The position numbers and the translations under genes were made by a program. Positions 8,210 through 16,063 of a stretch of DNA of 40,950 nt are shown in pieces. Location of the stretch: the NCBI GenBank assembly GCA_031551355.1, contig JAVBNT010000026.1, forward strand, positions 1-40,950, written 5' to 3'. This DNA is from JAVBNT01 sp031551355 (GTDB lineage: Bacteria > Vulcanimicrobiota > CADAWZ01). The stretch's first letter is position 1; every line of letters begins with the position of its first letter. The notes beneath the pieces were generated by a model. The model was given only the letters and a program-made list of their open reading frames with translations, was not told the DNA's origin and ran no database searches.

Positions 8210-8719
8210 ATGCATAATATTTCAATACAGTTTACATACTCGCAAGATGAATATGTGAAAGCATTCAGGCAGTATCTATTTGCCAGTCGGACAATGACAA
8301 CAGTAAGCATTATTATCGCAGGCGCATATTTTATTTTTACGATGTTTTATCTGCCCCTTTCCGGTTTCAGTCCCCTAAGCATTGCAGCCGCAGCAATCAG
8401 CATTATTTATATTGTTTTGTTTTGGACGCTGTATGTTTACGTTCCTAACTTTGCTTTCAAAAATACCGTTAAATTCCAGGAAGAATATTTCCTGAGTTTT
8501 TCAGATGACGGAATCAGTTTTAAAACGGAAAGCATTAATTCACAGCTGAAGTGGAGTATATACCGTCAGGTAATTGAAACATCCGACTTTATCTTTCTCG
8601 TGCAAAACAGCCGTATGTATACCATAATTCCTAAAAGAACTTTTTCAAAATCGGAAATGCTGGAGTCCTTCCGGGAGCTGGTAACCGGATGCATTGGCGT
8701 GATTAAGCGTATTTTATAA
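8210..8719 (+). CDS. YcxB-like membrane protein
   Basis: A 169-residue protein. Two hydrophobic helices at about 30-48 and 54-75 are followed by a C-terminal domain with FLSFSDDGISFKTESINSQL then KWSIYRQVIETSDFIFL, and IIPKRTFSKSEM. This is the YcxB-like pattern of small membrane proteins with a PH-like C-terminal domain. Function is unknown in the family. The ATG at 8210 fits AAGGA nine bases earlier better than the ATG at 8201, which abuts the site. It lies 84 bp after the aminopropyltransferase gene on the same strand and is followed by a bidirectional terminator. Confidence 0.8.
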   Translation: MHNISIQFTYSQDEYVKAFRQYLFASRTMTTVSIIIAGAYFIFTMFYLPLSGFSPLSIAAAAISIIYIVLFWTLYVYVPNFAFKNTVKFQEEYFLSFSDDGISFKTESINSQLKWSIYRQVIETSDFIFLVQNSRMYTIIPKRTFSKSEMLESFRELVTGCIGVIKRIL

Positions 8720-8802
8720 ACAAAAGGGAGCTTTTCAAGTGGAATTCCCGCCGGCGCGCGAAGGACAAAAGACAGGTCTTTAGAGGTAATCAATTGACCA
8801 TC

Positions 8803-8838
8803 AAAAAACGGCCTCAGGATAAATCCCGGGCCGTTTTT
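8803..8838. terminator. Bidirectional terminator between convergent genes
   Basis: AAAAAACGGCC and GGCCGTTTTT form the arms of a hairpin with A- and T-tracts on both sides. It can terminate the YcxB-like gene (plus) and the secreted-protein gene (minus). Just upstream (8742-8775) is a degenerate spacer repeat (GAATTCCCGCCGGCGCGCG). Confidence 0.7.
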
Positions 8839-8867
8839 AATTTTCAAACAATAGTCACTATAAAAGG

Positions 8868-10037
8868 CTATTTGAGAATATCGCCCTTTTTGACATTCAT
8901 AAGCAAATTTTCACTGCCTTTGAAGAACTGAACGTGAACAATATTCTTATCGCCGAATTTATCGCTGACGACAACCGGCCCAACTTTTTCAAGAGTATAA
9001 AACTTGGTTGAACTCATTGGATCCGATACCTGATTTACGTTCCAGAGCATAAAGCCCGTGCCGATCACGGCATTTTTAAAATCGTTATCCGAAAGTCTTA
9101 CACTGACACTGTCTTTGTTTACCTGGGTTACATATCCGCCGATAGGCGTATCCCATATAAGATCAATATCCTTGGTTGCCGTATAGCCGTAGATATCGGT
9201 TGCCGTAATATTGACGTTTACCCTCTGACCCTTAACGCCCTGGGAAAGGCTTACCGGATAGAACATCGCCACTTCCTTCTGAGGTTTCAGCAAGGGAAAA
9301 TCCTGGCCGCTAACAGTTATTTTGGCAATCTTCGAATTATCGCTGACTTTGCCTTTAAGGACAATACATGTTGTTTTAACGCTGTCGCCGGATCTAAAGT
9401 TTGTCAGTTCGATAACAGGAGCCTGACGGTCAAGAGAATGAGTCCCTATTTTGCTGACAAGATTCGCAGCCATTTTTTTCGTATCGTCCATAAACACATT
9501 GACCATCTGGGTATACTGCGGAGGTATAAATTTGTCGCCTTCACGGACGTACTCTTTACTTGTTTCCGTCGTATACGACCAGATTTTATTGGCATCACGG
9601 TCATACATAATGCCTTCGGCCTTGTAATCTACTTTTCTGCCGCCGCCGTCAAAAAGGCGCGATATCATTGACTGGTTAATGTTTAAAATATTAGCGGTTA
9701 AAACAGCGTCAAGCTTATTGTTCAAACAAAGCTGTTTGATCTGGTCGGAACTCATATCGGGATCCGATCTGACGCTTGAATAATAGTAACCGACATCCAT
9801 CAAATCATCTTCTGTTATAAATTTTATAATATAGTTGTTAGGCGAGTTGACAAGGGCGTCTTTCATAACCTCCCTAAAATAAGGGAAAGGCATATGCCCG
9901 ATCGTCTCCGACTTGTTAAGCGGGTCAACAATACCGATAATATAGATATCATCGGACGGTGCCGCCCATACGGCCTTATCAGCCGATGCAAAAAATAAAA
10001 ATGCCAATAAAAAAACCGCTAAAAATCTTTTTTCCAT
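8868..10037 (-). CDS. Secreted protein with Ig-like domain, unknown function
   Basis: A 389-residue exported protein. The N-terminal signal peptide (RFLAVFLLAFLFFASADKA) probably ends near AWA-APSDD. Residues ~30-200 form an alpha/beta domain with stretches such as IYIIGIVDPLNKSETIG and LDAVLTANILNI, loosely like periplasmic domains that bind the outer envelope. Residues ~205-300 look like a bacterial Ig-like strand sandwich (PVIELTNFRSGDSVKTTCIV, then VNVNITATDIYGYTATKDI). The last ~90 residues hold a beta-rich module. GAGGAGGG precedes the ATG. It is followed on the minus strand only by the terminator at 8803-8838. I do not recognise a specific family. Confidence 0.75.
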   Translation of the reverse strand: MEKRFLAVFLLAFLFFASADKAVWAAPSDDIYIIGIVDPLNKSETIGHMPFPYFREVMKDALVNSPNNYIIKFITEDDLMDVGYYYSSVRSDPDMSSDQIKQLCLNNKLDAVLTANILNINQSMISRLFDGGGRKVDYKAEGIMYDRDANKIWSYTTETSKEYVREGDKFIPPQYTQMVNVFMDDTKKMAANLVSKIGTHSLDRQAPVIELTNFRSGDSVKTTCIVLKGKVSDNSKIAKITVSGQDFPLLKPQKEVAMFYPVSLSQGVKGQRVNVNITATDIYGYTATKDIDLIWDTPIGGYVTQVNKDSVSVRLSDNDFKNAVIGTGFMLWNVNQVSDPMSSTKFYTLEKVGPVVVSDKFGDKNIVHVQFFKGSENLLMNVKKGDILK

Positions 10038-10141
10038 AATAAAAATCCCTCCTCGAAGTATATCTTTATTCCGGGAATCCCCTGCCCCGGAACATTTTGT
10101 TGATGCAAGTCACGCCACAAAAGATGCCTGAAATTTAAAAT

Positions 10142-10498
10142 TTATTCATCCATTGTAACCTTTATGGCATATCCCTGTGAATCTACCTGCACCACGGCAT
10201 AAATTCCCTCTCTAAACCTGGCAGGCGAAGGTTCAAAGCGTGTTTTCCTGTCAATATTGACCTTTATACGCTGTCCTTCGGTCTCAATATAAAAACAGCG
10301 GTCCCATCTGATGTCAGTTCTGATTTCAACTATTTTACCCATATACGTTTTCATCACCACGGTTCCGTAGTCAACTCTGGTACGGACCTCATTATCATAC
10401 TTATTAAAAAGCCTGCCGTACCTCATATCCGCTGCAAAAGCAAAACCGGAAGCAATCAAAACAATAGACAAAATAATGACGGGAATTTTTACAGTCAT
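10142..10498 (-). CDS. Small exported protein, unknown function
   Basis: A 118-residue protein with a clear signal peptide (IPVIILSIVLIASGFAFA, cleavage before ADMRY). The mature ~95 residues are basic and strand-rich (GTVVMKTYMGKIVEIRTD, RIKVNIDRKTRFE, YAVVQVDSQGYAIKV), which suggests a small beta-barrel or OB-like fold. AAGGAGG is seven bases before the ATG. It sits between the channel gene and the Ig-domain protein with gaps of 82 and 104 bp on the same strand, so shared transcription is possible. No family recognised. Confidence 0.7.
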   Translation of the reverse strand: MTVKIPVIILSIVLIASGFAFAADMRYGRLFNKYDNEVRTRVDYGTVVMKTYMGKIVEIRTDIRWDRCFYIETEGQRIKVNIDRKTRFEPSPARFREGIYAVVQVDSQGYAIKVTMDE

Positions 10499-10580
10499 AA
10501 TAAACCTCCTTTCTTAAAAATTTATTTCACTCAGGCGACATAAATTTATTCACTGGAATAATCTAAAAAACCTTTTATCC

Positions 10581-12560
10581 TCAACAATCCATGGATTTGT
10601 CTTTTTTATTTAGAATAGCAACGAAATAATCTCCCGCGGCCAAAACCCTGCCGGTTGGGTTCAGAAGCAAACTGCCGTCTTCCGTTCTGACCCCCACCGG
10701 CAAAATCTTTCTGGAGGCCATCACCTTCTGCACGGCGTCTTCAAACTTAAGTCCGACAAATTCCTTTGCCATCGGCATATTGCCGAGTTTATGCTCAGCC
10801 TGGGCCGGCAGGATGCCTTTGATAAAAGGAACAAGGTCCTGGTTGATCGCCGCATGGGCCATTATCAGACCGTTATAATAATCGCCAATTATAACCTCGT
10901 TTACATTGCCGATTTCCATATGGCTTTCATATTCCTGATCGAGCAGCTCGGCACAACTGTATACAGCGCCGTTGAGCTTCTCAATCGTCAGGGAAGCCAG
11001 CACGGTTCTGGCATCGACGTCCCTTCTGGTCCGGCCTTCAGACCAGTCGGGCAGAATAATCGCAATACTGGCGGTATAAATATTGGCTTTTTTCAGGATT
11101 TCCGGATCGGTAAAATCACCCTCAAGAAGGTAAACACGCGAGGCATCGACACCGTATTTATCAAGATCCAGATCAACAAAATCACGGGCATGGGAAATGA
11201 CGACAATATTGGATTTACGGTATTTTTCACAGCGGTGCAGTTCGGTTATAATCTGCGGAGTGCGTTCCTGCCAGCCGCAAATGATAATATGCTCCTCCAA
11301 AAGCTCGAGGTTAGCCCTTTTCATAATAATACCCTCCTTAAACTTGTCAATCATAACCGCCGACACGGCACCGATAACCACGGCAAAAAATCCCATTCCG
11401 GCAATCATCGTAAAAAGAATCGTCATTTTTCCGACCAGCGAGTCAGGAAAATCATCCGTATATTGATTGGAAAGCATACTGAAAACAATTGTCCATAAAG
11501 AATGCGACAACGCAGGATGGCGTCCCGGTTCAGCCGTATTCAGCACGATAGTGCCAAATGTAACCACAAAGAATAATGCCAGCATAACCATCAGAAAATC
11601 GACCCATTTCCGGTGCGCCATCGCCGAAAAATACGACATATGCCTGCCGAGAAGCACGGCATAGGCAAGGGGCCGTATAAGCCTCAAAAGCAAAAAATAG
11701 CGGCTGATGCGGAAGACCCTTAAAAGTGGGATAATGGCAATGATATCTATCCAGTGTTTGCCGAGAAAATCTCTCCAGCCATTGGCGGCAAAGAAACGCA
11801 GTATCAGTTCAATAATAAAAAAGGCCAGAAAAATATCGTCAAAAGCGATAATAAAATTCTGCAATTTCTCGGAAATAGGAAAAACAAGCTGTGAATTGGC
11901 AAGAACAAGCGAAATTTCATTAGGGGTAAACTTTATTATTTTCGTATGATTCAGTATCGTCTTCAATTCACCGTCACTGAAGCCATAACCGTCAACTGCA
12001 TCTATAAGTGCGTCAGGACTCCAGTGCCGGCCTTTAAGCGATTTTATATTATAAAGCTGCTGCTGTGAAAATTTATCGCTGAGTTTTTCCGGAAGAGAAG
12101 GTATTCCCATAATTACAGCGGTCTGCAGCGAGGCAGGCACATCGTAATTACTTAAAAATTTTACAAGTTCAGGTTCTGAAAAATCAGTATTTTTAAGTTT
12201 GGCAGTCAGTGAAACAAGCGTATTTTTATCAAGAGAGAACAGTATTTTTTCAAGCCTGACAACATTTTCAGGATTAAAACTATAGATATAAGCCGTTTCC
12301 GAAATTTCCTGCCACGGTGTCTCCAAAATCCCCCTGAGTTTGTCTTCTGAGTATTTATTGCCGTCGATCGTTTTCAGAATTTCGATCTTATTCGGCTCCA
12401 AATCTTTCTCCAGCGATTTGATAATCGTATCGTTGAGCACAAACCCGGACAAATTTTCAAAAGCCAAAAAGGCAACCGACAGCAAAACGACCAGAATAAC
12501 AACAAGGTCGGCATATTTATTGGTAAAAATCTTTTTGGAAATCTTTTTTATATAGTTCAT
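10581..12560 (-). CDS. Voltage-gated-like ion channel with TrkA-type NAD-binding domain and long S1-S2 insert
   Basis: A 659-residue membrane protein with the order of a six-helix channel. S1 is at ~17-38 (LVVILVVLLSVAFLAFENL). A polar helical insert of about 190 residues follows. S2 contains IFLAFFIIELILRFF and S3 contains DIIAIIP. S4 is arginine-bearing (RVFRISRYFLLLRLIRP). Then come S5, a pore helix (SLWTIVFSML) and S6 (IAGMGFFAVVIGAVSAVMI). The filter position reads SNQYTDDFP, not TVGYGD, so K+ selectivity is doubtful. A cytoplasmic Rossmann/TrkA-N domain follows (IIICGWQERTPQIITEL, DVDARTVLASLTIEKLN), then a TrkA-C-like end (GLKFEDAVQKVMASRKILPV). The overall type resembles Castor/Pollux- and Kch-like channels. 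It is 30 bp downstream of the PstS-like gene. No clear SD precedes its ATG, which suggests translational coupling. Confidence 0.85.
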   Translation of the reverse strand: MNYIKKISKKIFTNKYADLVVILVVLLSVAFLAFENLSGFVLNDTIIKSLEKDLEPNKIEILKTIDGNKYSEDKLRGILETPWQEISETAYIYSFNPENVVRLEKILFSLDKNTLVSLTAKLKNTDFSEPELVKFLSNYDVPASLQTAVIMGIPSLPEKLSDKFSQQQLYNIKSLKGRHWSPDALIDAVDGYGFSDGELKTILNHTKIIKFTPNEISLVLANSQLVFPISEKLQNFIIAFDDIFLAFFIIELILRFFAANGWRDFLGKHWIDIIAIIPLLRVFRISRYFLLLRLIRPLAYAVLLGRHMSYFSAMAHRKWVDFLMVMLALFFVVTFGTIVLNTAEPGRHPALSHSLWTIVFSMLSNQYTDDFPDSLVGKMTILFTMIAGMGFFAVVIGAVSAVMIDKFKEGIIMKRANLELLEEHIIICGWQERTPQIITELHRCEKYRKSNIVVISHARDFVDLDLDKYGVDASRVYLLEGDFTDPEILKKANIYTASIAIILPDWSEGRTRRDVDARTVLASLTIEKLNGAVYSCAELLDQEYESHMEIGNVNEVIIGDYYNGLIMAHAAINQDLVPFIKGILPAQAEHKLGNMPMAKEFVGLKFEDAVQKVMASRKILPVGVRTEDGSLLLNPTGRVLAAGDYFVAILNKKDKSMDC

Positions 12561-12590
12561 AAAAAATTAAAAACCAATTGCTGAAAAAAT

Positions 12591-13445
12591 TTAAAAGTAC
12601 CCGTTTTTCTTAATAATTTTCCGCCCCTCAGCGCTAAGGCAAAACTTAATAAACCGCGCTATTTCAGGCCTATTCGTATTGCCGCAATACAAATACAGGT
12701 TCCTGACAAAGGGATATTTTCCCGAATTTATATTCGACACGTCAGTTGTTATTTTTTGACCGGAATCATCTTCCAAATCCAGAATCTTAATACTGTTCAG
12801 CGAAAGCGAAGCATATTCATAGGGTAAAAAAGCAAAGGCATTTTTATTCACCGCCACAGTGCCGGTAATATCCGACATATCATCCATTGTAACCGCAAGC
12901 GAAGAAAAATCATGGCTGACAAGAATCCTGTTTTTGATATAATCCACCAGGCCGGAACCGTCTTTAAGCGAATACAAATCTATCGGCAAATCCTCACCGC
13001 CAAAATGCTTCCAGTTGTAAATATCACCGCACAAAATTTGGGCAATCTCCGTTATTTTCATCGATTTAAGCTTGTTTTCACCGTTAACGGCAAAAACAAC
13101 GGCGTCTTTAGCCAGCATATATTCATGGATTTCAACGCCTTTTTCAGCGCCTTTCTTGAGTTCGCTGTCATAAATTGCCCTCGAAGAAGCACCGATATCC
13201 GCTGTTTTGTTGATCACGGAAAAAATACCGTCAAGGGAACTGTTTTGAAAAAAAACGATTTCCACATCATTGTTTGTTTTCATAAACTCTTCGCCAAGAG
13301 CTTTGATCATCAGCGCCATTGATTCGGCACCCTCAATGGTTACCGTCTTTTTCTTTCCCGATACTCCCCGGGAAACTTTTTCAGTACAGCCGCCAATGCC
13401 AAGTAAAAATAAAAATATTATTGATAAGATAACAAACCTGTTCAT
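12591..13445 (-). CDS. PstS-like substrate-binding lipoprotein
   Basis: A 284-residue periplasmic binding protein, class II type. The N-terminus is a lipoprotein signal (FVILSIIFLFLLGIGGC), with Cys as lipidation site. The opening VTIEGAESMALMIKALGEEF and the segment TADIGASSRAIYDSE follow the PstS/PBP-like plan, and the end (ARFIKFCLSAEGRKIIKKNG) is the usual PstS C-terminal helix. The phosphate loop normally reading like GGSGTG is QNSSLDGIF here, so the ligand may differ. The ATG at 13445 follows GAAGGG; an in-frame extension to 13571 would run through a repeat element and is rejected. No PstCAB genes are present. The next gene is the atypical channel, an unusual partnership. Confidence 0.8.
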   Translation of the reverse strand: MNRFVILSIIFLFLLGIGGCTEKVSRGVSGKKKTVTIEGAESMALMIKALGEEFMKTNNDVEIVFFQNSSLDGIFSVINKTADIGASSRAIYDSELKKGAEKGVEIHEYMLAKDAVVFAVNGENKLKSMKITEIAQILCGDIYNWKHFGGEDLPIDLYSLKDGSGLVDYIKNRILVSHDFSSLAVTMDDMSDITGTVAVNKNAFAFLPYEYASLSLNSIKILDLEDDSGQKITTDVSNINSGKYPFVRNLYLYCGNTNRPEIARFIKFCLSAEGRKIIKKNGYF

Positions 13446-13467
13446 AAGCCCTTCACCACCAATGTCA

Positions 13468-13601
13468 TTAGAGCAACTTGATTTAACATAGCCGATACTC
13501 ATAATGTAGAAACCATCCAGCAATACCCATGAGTGAACAGATTTGATAATAGTAACGGCATATTTGTACAATATTATCTACATTTTTACAGGTTGCTCTA
13601 A
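13468..13601. repeat. Dispersed repeat, copy 2, with terminal inverted repeats (MITE-like)
   Basis: A 134-bp unit bounded by TTAGAGCAACTTG and CAGGTTGCTCTAA, which match in 12 of 13 positions when inverted. Internal text matches 1-139. It lies 22 bp upstream of the PstS-like start codon and may carry that gene's promoter or have displaced it. There is no clear target-site duplication. Confidence 0.6.
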
Positions 13602-13936
13602 GGTAAGAGAAATTATATTTTAGACTATAATAAAAATTCCGTAAACAATTTGCTTTACTGTCATTGTTATGAAAACATAACAATGACAGGCATCCTAACG
13701 GATGTTTTCATTTATAGTTGTGCGGCTACGCCGCCTGGACGATTGCGAGCCTGTAAGGCGTGGCAATCCAGGCGATTATTTTTCCGGATTGCTTCGTCGG
13801 TAGACTCCTCGCAATAACAAATATGGCAAATTAAAATCTTAACTAAATACATTGTTCACCCCCATCCCTCCCAGCGGGAGAGGAATAAAAAAGCGTTCCC
13901 TGCCGGCGGACGCGCAATGCGCGCCCCTACCTAGTT
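13602..13936. other. Non-coding spacer with degenerate repeats
   Basis: No supportable gene. It holds a 14-bp-stem palindrome (13658-13689), then GC-rich spacer repeats at about 13720-13810 (GATTGCGAGCCTGTAAGGCG, GGATTGCTTCGTCGG) and 13855-13932 (ending GACGCGCAATGCGCGCCCC). These resemble the multi-copy intergenic repeats of many genomes. Confidence 0.6.
13658..13689. repeat. Perfect hairpin repeat, copy 1
   Basis: CTGTCATTGTTATG and CATAACAATGACAG pair perfectly over 14 bp around an AAAA loop. The same arms recur at 26810-26835 around a TTTT loop, meaning that copy is inverted. No T-tract follows, so it is more likely a REP-type element than a terminator. Confidence 0.65.
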
Positions 13937-13986
13937 GTTTAGTAATAAAAGGGAGGGCCTAAAAGCCCTTCCTTTTATTACTAAAC
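13937..13986. terminator. Long stem-loop terminator after the lipoprotein cluster
   Basis: Twenty-two-base arms, beginning GTTTAGTAATAAAAGG on the left and ending CCTTTTATTACTAAAC on the right, pair with one mismatch around a CTAAAA loop. It lies 50 bp past the stop of the truncated lipoprotein copy and probably ends minus-strand transcription from the cluster. Confidence 0.65.
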
Positions 13987-14035
13987 CGGAAGATGTTCTT
14001 CCTTTAACAATATCATTTTTTTTTAAACAAACTCA

Positions 14036-14340
14036 TTATTTATACGTATAGACATAAATATTGCCGGTTGTCGGGAAGCCTGATTCGGCCGTCCAGAGTC
14101 CCGTCAGTGCCAGCAAATAAATACTGCCGGTCGTTTCGTTATAGGCTGAACTCAGGTAATAGAGGTTCTGACCGGCAGCAACAGCAGGAGCCGGCAGTGC
14201 GGCAATACTGCCATCGGCGGGATTGAGAAGTTTGACGCCGTCAAGAACCGGTGAAGTGCAAATGATTTTGCCTTCGGGACCGAAAGCTATACGCCAGACT
14301 GTGTCAAAAGCAATAACATAATTTTCCTCATCATAAAATA
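14036..14340 (-). pseudogene. 5'-truncated copy of the tandem lipoprotein family
   Basis: The frame ending at 14036 reads IAFGPEGKIICTSPVLDGVK, then LLNPADGSIAALPAPA, and ends TTGNIYVYTYK. This is nearly the C-terminal ~95 residues of the 16064-17290 gene. The signal peptide and ~300 residues are absent. Upstream is TAAGGAGGGTT, which is also the conserved SD context of the intact paralogues, but no start codon in this frame follows it. An ATGATG just after it opens a different frame that stops after 15 codons. The simplest reading is an internal deletion that joined a family 5' region to a family 3' end. It is not expected to make a functional protein. Confidence 0.8.
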
Positions 14341-14418
14341 ACCCTCCTTAATAAATTAATGATCTAACACCCCCCTATATTTAAAATTCAAATAAAAGAT
14401 TATAAATCTTTTTTCTGC

Positions 14419-14464
14419 ATATAAAAACATATGAAAAATAATTATTCTTTATATGTTTTTATAT
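14419..14464. repeat. AT-rich hairpin in the 14346-14658 spacer
   Basis: ATATAAAAACATAT and ATATGTTTTTATAT pair perfectly (14 bp) around an 18-base loop. The surrounding 313 bp between the truncated copy and the first intact lipoprotein gene is AT-rich, with no gene. Confidence 0.5.
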
Positions 14465-14561
14465 TTTATTATTATATAAAATACATTTATGAATCAATTA
14501 TTGTTTTCGACATCAACCATTATAAATGATGCAACTTTAACGGCAATAACCGGACAAAATT

Positions 14562-14602
14562 AAAAAAGGGCCGTCCTGTTTTTTTTCTGAACAAGACAGC
14601 CC
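14562..14602 (-). terminator. Rho-independent terminator of the first intact lipoprotein gene
   Basis: On the minus strand GGGCTGTCTTGTT pairs with AACAGGACGGCCC (two G-U pairs), followed by TTTTTTAATTTT. It lies ~57 bp past the stop codon at 14659. Confidence 0.8.
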
Positions 14603-14658
14603 GCAACAAGCACTGAATGGTTTAATTCCTCCTACAGAATCAATCCATTCACAAATCG

Positions 14659-15888
14659 TTATTTAAATTTATAAACATAAACATTGGCAGTAGAAGGATA
14701 CTGCAAGTAATCAATCATTTTAGGTCCCTCAGTCGTCAGCTCACCGTAAAGTCCCAGCACATACAGATTGCCGGTCGTCGCGTTATAAGCCGGGCTAAGA
14801 TAGTAGATCGGCTGGGTGTTACCTGTCGCCGGAGCCGGCAGACTGGTAATATTACCGTTCGCCGGATCCAGTAGTTTTACGGCGTCAAGAAAAGGTGCGG
14901 CACAGACGATTTTGCCTTCCGGTCCCCAGGCCAGGCGCAGAAATGTTCCCCAATACAAATCATCGCGTTCTTCGGGAATATTGTCTAGCGAAAGCACGGT
15001 CCATTGAGTGTCAAAAGCATAGGTCTCACCTGACACAGCAAGTCTGGCAACCATAAAATTATACCACCATGGCGCCTCATCATAATTGTAATAGACGTAG
15101 GAAAAATAAATACTGCCGTCCGCAGCGGCAATTATAGACAGCAACTCCACATCAGTGTCATCAGTCATCAGTTCAGCCAGTTCCGGAATATCGAAAAGAT
15201 AAAAAGTTTTTACCGGAGTATGGGACGCCGAAGCATAGGAACCAGACTTACGGTAAATGGAAAGCTCCCTTTCCGCTTCGTTATACAGATACAAAAGATT
15301 ATCGGAAGGTGAAAAATACATACAGGAAAAGTCGCCGTAAAGATCTTCGTCAATTACCTGTGAATAGAGAACACCGTTTTCATAATAATTGTAGGAAACG
15401 GAATCCCCCGCATATTTCGCCTTTTTAACCGCCTTGGGGCCTATTGACAGAGGGGAATGTGTATAAAAAGCATTTTCACCGGCAATCAATTCAATATCGT
15501 TAAACTCCAAAAACGGGATGGAAAAATCATAATCGGCACCGGGAATAAAAGTGGGTATGTCCAGAATACTGCCAAACACGGCGTCGAGCATAATTTTCGA
15601 ATACACATATGCGCGCTCTTCATTCTCAATATAATTAGTCAGAAACAGTTCATCGGCATCCCCCTTCACCATCGGATTGCCCACATGGATATTGGACCCG
15701 GTATTCAACTGCCGGTTTAAAGAATAAAAGCCGTTGTAGTTAAGTGCCCTTGTAGGTGTAGGTGTAGGCGTTGGCACAGGTACCGGAGCGGCACCGCCGA
15801 AATTGGAGTTGCAGTTGGAATCGGAACAACCGGCAAGCAGCGCGCCCCCCAGCGCACAAGCCAAAAGCAATGACGTAATTTTTTTCAT
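14659..15888 (-). CDS. Tandem-family lipoprotein, intact copy 1
   Basis: A 409-residue lipoprotein. The signal LLLACALGGALLAGC carries a lipobox with Cys at residue 21, followed by a Cys/Asn/Ser spacer and a PTPTPTPT linker. The mature part shows beta-propeller-like repeats. Each has a strand ending such as LYLYNEAERELSIYRKSG, and late blocks read RLAWGPEGKIVCAAPFLDAV and NLYVLGLYGEL, reminiscent of NHL or quinoprotein-type propellers. Enzyme residues are not evident. The first ~120 bp and the TAAGGAGGGTTTTCT leader are nearly identical to the next copy, which suggests recent duplication or gene conversion of the 5' end. Surface display with repertoire variation is a reasonable inference. Confidence 0.85.
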   Translation of the reverse strand: MKKITSLLLACALGGALLAGCSDSNCNSNFGGAAPVPVPTPTPTPTRALNYNGFYSLNRQLNTGSNIHVGNPMVKGDADELFLTNYIENEERAYVYSKIMLDAVFGSILDIPTFIPGADYDFSIPFLEFNDIELIAGENAFYTHSPLSIGPKAVKKAKYAGDSVSYNYYENGVLYSQVIDEDLYGDFSCMYFSPSDNLLYLYNEAERELSIYRKSGSYASASHTPVKTFYLFDIPELAELMTDDTDVELLSIIAAADGSIYFSYVYYNYDEAPWWYNFMVARLAVSGETYAFDTQWTVLSLDNIPEERDDLYWGTFLRLAWGPEGKIVCAAPFLDAVKLLDPANGNITSLPAPATGNTQPIYYLSPAYNATTGNLYVLGLYGELTTEGPKMIDYLQYPSTANVYVYKFK

Positions 15889-16063
15889 CCGAAGAAAACC
15901 CTCCTTAAAAAAATAATGACATAATAACCTAAATATTAAAGTTGGAGACTAAACATTAAAAGCCTGCAAAAAAATAAAAAAATATATAGATAAAAATCAC
16001 TCTCCCTATATCATAACATCATAACATCATAAACAGTTTTTATTTTATTAAAATATTTTACAT

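Noticed and set aside
13446..13571. 42-residue extension of the PstS-like protein
   Set aside because: It runs through the MITE-like repeat and would bury the lipoprotein signal peptide, which needs to be N-terminal.
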